Of a stretch of DNA of 64,000 bases, positions 59,037 through 64,000 are shown one piece after another. The stretch's first letter is position 1. Each line of letters starts with the position of its first letter. The notes beneath the pieces are model-generated. The model had not been told where the DNA came from. It saw only the letters and a list, made by a program, of their open reading frames with translations, and did no database searches. Source of the stretch: Dermanyssus gallinae (Eukaryota > Arthropoda > Arachnida > Mesostigmata > Dermanyssidae). Both the position numbers and the translations under genes were made by a program. The stretch is from the NCBI GenBank assembly GCA_003439945.1, contig QVRM01000325.1:172501-236500 (forward strand), written 5' to 3'.

Positions 59037-59465
59037 CGGAACAACAATAACAACAACAATGCCATCGACGACGACAGCAGCAGCAGCAAAAATAACAACA
59101 ACATTACAAACAATAACAGCAACATTCGTATGATCAATTTGAACAGTAATAACAAGAACAACAACAACAATAATTGGAGCACGGACAACAACAATAACAT
59201 AAAACGTAGTTGTTGTTGTTGTTGTCATTGTTGTTGTTGTTGGTGGTGTATTGGTGGTGGTTGTGTTGTTGTTGTCATTGTTGTTGTGGTATTGGTGGTG
59301 GTGGTGGTGGCGTTGTTGTTGTTGTTGTGGTATTGGTGATGGTGGTGGTGTTGTTGTTGCAGTTGTTGTTGTTATTGTTGGTGGTGGTGGTGGTAGCGTT
59401 GTTGTTGTTGTTGTTGTTAATGTTGTTGCTGTTGTTGTTACTGCTGTTGTTGTTGTTGTTGTGAT
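59037..59465. repeat. (CAA)n followed by (GTT)n: inverted arrays
   Basis: CAA-rich 59037-59200 switches at about 59205 to GTT/GGT-rich 59210-59465, giving complementary arms with almost no spacer. Confidence 0.9.
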
Positions 59466-60231
59466 TGCGGCCGGATTGCAGCCGGATTGTAGACTGTGTT
59501 GTATTCTGTTGTGTTTTTTTTTCATTGTGCTACTTGGATTGTTCCCGGCGGTCCCCTCGTCGCGCGCAGTTGCGATTTCCTACCACTGCTGCTGCTGCTG
59601 CTATCGACTGTTGATGTCGACTGCTACTGCTGCTGCTGCAGCTGGCTATGTGATGACTACCGTCATTCTGATTGTTGCGTCGGTCGGCCGGTCGATCGGT
59701 CGCTCGGTCGGTAGGTTGCGACGGATGGCCGCTTGCAGACAGACAGACGACAGACAGGCATCGCCTGCGTCTACGTGGTCGCCGTATGTTGCTGTCACTG
59801 TGCGTAGTCGACGGACACGTTGACAGCCGCCACGACGCGAACGACAACGACAACGACGACGACGACGACGGCGTCCACGTCGGCAAGGCGCGTCTAGCGT
59901 GCAAAGTCGCTGGCGGGGGCGTCGGAAGTCGGGATGGATTGGCCGGCCGGGAGCCGACCCGGGGGGAGGCGGCAGACTGTGTGGCGACTTCCTTCAGACA
60001 GGGCGGCAACGCTGCTGGTAGTGGTGGTGGTGGTGATAGTAGCGGCGGCAGCGGCGGCAACCACTGTCGGACGTCGACGATGCGTGAAGCGTCGTCGGGC
60101 TTCAACTGACTGACTCACTGACTGACTGATGCTGCAGTCGCGGCGGCGGCAACGGCGGCGACTTTTCACTTTTGCTTCCCATTTCACCTTTCGCTGTCCT
60201 TCCTCGCACGCCACTACAATTTCGACCGGCA
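59466..60231. other. GC-rich segment, no recognised gene
   Basis: Contains CGGTCGGTCGATCGGTCG and GCTGCTGCTG words and frames open on both strands (plus 59251-59823, minus 59530-60105). No domain recognised. Confidence 0.35.
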
Positions 60232-60600
60232 AACAACAACGACAGCAACAACAACAACAGCTATTACTATTACAACTGCCACTACTACTACTACTACTAC
60301 TACTACAGCAGCAGCAGCAGCAACAGCAGTAGCAGCAACAACAACAACAACAAGAGCAGCAACAACAACAACAAGAGCAGCAACAACAACAACATCAAGA
60401 GCAGCAGCAACAACAACAACAGCTACAACAACGACAACGACAACGACGACGACGACGACAACAACAACAACAACGACAACAACAATAACAGCTACAACAA
60501 CGACGACAACAACGACGACGACAACAACAACAGCTACAACAACGACGACAACAACAACAACAACAACGACAACAACAGTACCATCATACAGTGTCCGACG
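60232..60600. repeat. (CAA)n/(ACT)n/(ACG)n array
   Basis: CAA, CTA, CAG and CGA units; AGCTACAACAACGACGACAA recurs about every 50-60 bp. Confidence 0.9.
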
Positions 60601-60891
60601 ACGACATAAGTAGGCACAAACAGTAGAAGTGTAGATAACAACAACAACGAGCCTACGCCAACAACGAGTCTACGTCAGTAACCAGAGGCACGAATAGCCC
60701 ATAACGAAGGAAGTTTCCACGACGGCGACGAAAACAACAACAACAACAGCAACGACTGCAACCATAACATTAGTCATTCTTAAAATATTGTTTAAGTTAT
60801 GTCAATTATTCTATACTAATATGATGTAGATGTTGAATTGAAACTGTAGATTAATTTGCACGCTAGCAACCTGGTCAGCCTGAACAGAGAG

Positions 60892-60895
<4 letters not shown>
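60601..60895. other. no recognised gene
   Basis: Short CAA patches, otherwise unique. Confidence 0.5.
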
Positions 60896-60942
<47 letters not shown>

Positions 60943-60971
60943 CATAAATGCGCGTGTATGTAAGAAAAAAA

Positions 60972-61021
<50 letters not shown>
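60896..61021. repeat. (TA)n microsatellite, two blocks
   Basis: TA runs at 60897-60938 and 60971-61021 around ATGCGCGTGTATGTAAG. Confidence 0.95.
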
Positions 61022-61024
<3 letters not shown>

Positions 61025-61519
61025 AATGTATACGCCTATGTATGTAGAAATGTCTAAAGAGAGATACAGTTAGATTGGTTTTAAAAGGTTTTTTAAAAGT
61101 TTGTTCCTAAGCGGACCAGTTTAGCTACGGGGATTTCTCTGAAACAGCAAATTACAGCATGTCGCAATTTCGAGCCTGGGAAATGCGGAGAAATATGAGT
61201 TTAGTGGGTTTGTGAGTCCCACAGTAATTGCTGACAGTGACGCATGCGCATTAAGCGTTCCCAAAACCTCCCAAAAGGGAATAATATCATGTGCTCGAGC
61301 CTAATTACATTCCTTCTGCTTTTTCGGCGGGTTCTGCTTAAGTGTGGGGAAGTTTTTAGTCTTAATCCATCATTGCATCTCACCACTTGAGCGAGGCAGA
61401 CATCACGCTCAAGTGCTTTTTGATTCTGCTTCCTAATACGATTAATAATTCTAAAATGGCACGTATCATACTTGTTGACTAGCCTGCATATACGCTCAGA
61501 TCATATATGTATGTATCTG
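61022..61519. other. no recognised gene
   Basis: Unique sequence. Confidence 0.5.
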
Positions 61520-61540
61520 AATATATATATATATATATAT
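61520..61540. repeat. (TA)n, 5' flank of SINE-2d
   Basis: TA run directly before the SINE. Confidence 0.9.
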
Positions 61541-61717
61541 ACCGAGCAAGATGGCTTAGTGGCAAAGCCTTCGCCTTGCATTCGGAAGGACTGGGTTCGA
61601 GACCTAGACCGGCCACTCTTAAATTGGTTTGCATGGTTTACAATTTAGACAAGGTGCCGGAGTGGATTAAAAAAATAGCCATTACATGAAAAACGGTACA
61701 CGGGCATTAGCCTTACG

Positions 61718-61737
<20 letters not shown>
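61541..61737 (+). mobile_element. SINE-2 copy d, in (TA)n, with poly-A
   Basis: Best-preserved SINE-2: CCGAGCAAGATGGCTTAGTGG, A-box 61552-61564, B-box GGTTCGAGACC 61594-61604, 3' end CGGGCATTAGCCTTACGG and about 18 A. (TA)n on both sides (61520-61540 and 61738-61757). Confidence 0.88.
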
Positions 61738-61753
<16 letters not shown>

Positions 61754-62699
61754 TATGCCGCGTTATATATGTATGTATGAAATGGGAACAACCAGGCGGC
61801 TTCGATCCGCTTATTTTAAGTTCACAAATTCAAGACTGCGGCACAAAAAGTATGGCAGTAGTCATAATTAATTGTTCTAACGATAAATATTAATTCCTTT
61901 AAAGACGCAGTGTATAACGCAATGCATGGCTTATTGTCGCCGCCGCCAGAATTTGCGCAAGTCAAGAAACACTATAGGTTGATGGTGCTCGCGCAGCCAA
62001 GGCAACCGTACGAGCGAAATAAATGGTGGCCAGTGGCACCGTCACTGCCAGCAACAGAAGAAAACCACGGTTTTTGGTGCCAGAAAGGCCACCGGTGGTG
62101 CCACACCCAGTAACACGCGCAAGCCAGTGGTATACGCACGTCAATGCATTGCTTAGGACAGCGTGCGTATTGCCACCATTCTGTGCCATCCGCCATCTCG
62201 CGGGAAAACGCGGGCGAAGGCGGGATGTTCGCGCGAGGTTGTTCTACGAACGCCTAAAGGCGTCTGGCCTCAACTTTATTGCACCACCGCATAATCACGC
62301 GAGCATGAATCAAGGTGTATCGAGACGTCGCGAACAAAACTGAACAGATCTACAAGAGGCGACTCACTACCACTAGTACTGAGAACGACCGGCAAAATCG
62401 CCCTGATGAGTGTGCTATTACGAAAAACACTTACAACACGAATAATAATAATAGTAGTAATAGTAATAATTTTTTTTTGTAACAAGGGTTTGTTATTATC
62501 AGTGTGTACATGTATTACAGTTACTAATATATTAATTATATAACATTTACAACATTACTTATACTATTAGTATTGCTCGAGTGTCGGTGACCACTCAACA
62601 TCATCTTGGCGTTGCTATAATATTTATATGCATCTGAAAGGGTCCTTCCTTCCTCCTCTACAAAACTGTAGATTTTTTTCTTTATTACTGTTCAGACTT
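61738..62699. other. no recognised gene
   Basis: Unique sequence after a TA run; a TAA/TAG patch at 62440-62472. Confidence 0.45.
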
Positions 62700-63270
62700 C
62701 GAAATGGAATACCTGTGAGGTAAAAGTCAGCATTTTCGAGACCTGCTTTTCGTTTTTCATCGAGGTCAGAAAGCTACTGAAGACAAGGAGCTTTTGAAGG
62801 AGAACGGTCGCCAGACAACTTGTGAGTTGGCCGAAAATGAACTGCAGTGCAATGACAATCTCCATTCACCTTCAACAACGTTCTCTGTACCGGCTCGTCA
62901 CGGGGGATAAAAATGGTGCATATACGTCAATATGAAGCAAAGAAAGAAGTGGGTGGTTTCAGTAGATACGCCGAAACCGAAAATCAAGCCGGATCTCCAC
63001 CCAAAAAAGACTGCGTTTGGTGGGACCGGGAAGATATGGTGCATTGGTAAATTCCTCAAAAAGAACGCCACGCCAGCAGGGAGCTCTACGTTGGCTAATT
63101 ACGCCGCATAAACTAGGCTGTTCGACTAAAAAGACCCGATCGGCAAAGCCATCCCAAGCTGCCTCACGACAGCGCCAGTCCTCACGTTGTCAAAACGGCA
63201 CTCCGAAGAGCTCGAATGGAAGATTCTTCAGCACCCGCTGAGCTTTCCGGACCTTGAACCAACCGTTAGT
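62700..63270 (+). pseudogene. Mariner (Mos1/SETMAR-like) transposase fossil 2
   Basis: Reads HFRDLLFVFHRGQKATED, then without the middle of the DNA-binding domain RQTTCELAENELQCND, then VTGD and (one frame over) KWCIYVNMKQRKKW, PKPKIKPDLHPKKTAF, WCIGKFLKKNA, and LEWKILQHPLSFPDLEPT. The order and words match mariner transposases (FHRGQKA; RQTTRELAE; VTGDEKWCLYVNMKQRKEW; KPDLHP; LQHPPYSPDLAPTDYH). Several frameshifts and stops and an internal deletion of roughly 45 codons. The first catalytic Asp survives in GD; the Ser-Pro-Asp site is FPD. Inactive. Confidence 0.8.
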
Positions 63271-63295
63271 AAAGCATTGAATGTTCCAGGAGACA

Positions 63296-63462
63296 AATTA
63301 TTGCAGGAATGTCCTGATAATTTCAGGATCAACGGGCGCATTTACGGCCTTGTTTGCAACTGCCTTCAACTGAACCGAATCTTGATCAAAATCGGCGTTC
63401 ACCATGTCCAGCAAATAGTTCATCGCTGCTGGGACTACGCCAAGCGGAGATAGCAAGCCCTC
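63296..63462 (-). other. possible short exon or ORF tail
   Basis: Minus strand reads SPLGVVPAAMNYLLDMVNAD...VDPEIIRTFLQ and stops at 63298, with codon use that looks coding-like. It directly adjoins mariner fossil 2 and is not part of it. No family recognised; may be chance. Confidence 0.2.
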
Positions 63463-63506
63463 TCTACTTCGTCTTCGATGACACACGTAAACGAATTTAC
63501 TGAATG

Positions 63507-63525
63507 TATATATATATATATATAC
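63507..63525. repeat. (TA)n microsatellite
   Basis: Short TA run. Confidence 0.85.
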
Positions 63526-64000
63526 ATTGAGACGTAAACTCTGTTTCACAGGAAAAGTGTCGTTAAGTTTAACTATTTACTTTTAAATTTCCAGGTCAAA
63601 TTCACCCTCTACTTAAAAATGTTTCTCTTTATTTTTTTTGTTATGTCGATATCGAACCCATGATTACTATTGCTATTACTCGTGACAACATAGTACTGTC
63701 AGCTAGACATCTCCTCTGCGCCGTGTCGTACAGTAAAAGCCTCAGTACTATTTCGTCATTGTGTGCATATCCTCCACGTACTAACTTTCGCACCGGGAAT
63801 CTGCAAACTACACAAACACCTACGTAGCGAGCAAAGTGCATATCTGTACAACATGAGCGTTGTTCATTCAAAGACTGGCCTTTGTTCCTTGGGACAACAG
63901 CAAAACATCGTCTATAGCAGGTTGGTTAAAGATTGGCACCTACAGCTACACGCTAGTACAGAACAGGTACGCTTTTCTCCCTCCCTCCCTTCCTCTCTCT
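63526..64000. other. no recognised gene
   Basis: Unique sequence to the window end, finishing in CT-rich CCCTCCCT words. Confidence 0.5.

Noticed and set aside
61541..61620. Candidate true tRNA gene
   Set aside because: The tRNA-like sequence is repeated four times with a common non-tRNA body and A-rich tail, so it is a SINE head.

Overview
Eukaryotic, almost certainly animal, DNA. It is dominated by simple repeats and retrotransposon debris, and I find no host protein-coding gene I can defend. The mix of an R2-like and an R1-like non-LTR element, tRNA-derived SINEs and Tc1/mariner fossils suggests an arthropod; a chelicerate is only a guess. Most long open frames are translated (TA)n, (CAA)n or (TAA)n microsatellites.

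Layout. 0.6-1 kb: two tRNA-derived SINEs (called SINE-1 here). 1.6-6.3 kb: microsatellites. 6.37-7.95 kb: a 5'-truncated element with a restriction-like endonuclease (RLE), called element A, with 12-bp target-site duplications (TSDs). 8.1-12.05 kb: an R2-like element with one intact 1089-codon ORF (two C2H2 fingers, Myb-like, RT, CCHC, PD-D endonuclease) whose 3' end abuts (TA)n. 13.2-14.7 kb: an internally deleted but full-ended copy of an R1-like element (R1L-2), itself hit by a SINE-2. 15-30.5 kb: SINE pieces, microsatellites, two minisatellites and a 216-bp palindrome. 30.53-38.77 kb: a nested structure in which an (AAT)n microsatellite was hit by RLE element B (16-bp TSD), and B was then hit by a 6.0-kb R1-like element (R1L-1; 15-bp TSD, poly-A tail, ORF1 with three zinc knuckles, ORF2 with APE endonuclease and RT). 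39-64 kb: microsatellites, two copies of the R2-like 3' end embedded in (TA)n at 40.6-40.8 kb, more SINEs, a LINE 3' remnant at 45.7-46.3 kb and two Tc1/mariner transposase fossils at 57.9-58.3 and 62.7-63.3 kb.

How the parts relate. The R1-like and R2-like elements supply retrotransposition machinery. R1L-2 looks like a non-autonomous relative of R1L-1. SINE-3 shares its 3' tail with the LINE remnant at 46.3 kb, the usual sign of a SINE using that LINE's RT. Microsatellites recur as insertion sites: (TA)n for the R2-like family and two SINE-2 copies, (AAT)n for element B, an ACA/ACT tract for SINE-1. The element names A, B, R1L-1, R1L-2 and SINE-1 to SINE-4 are labels for this report only. 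All family assignments come from reading motifs by eye; no database search was run.
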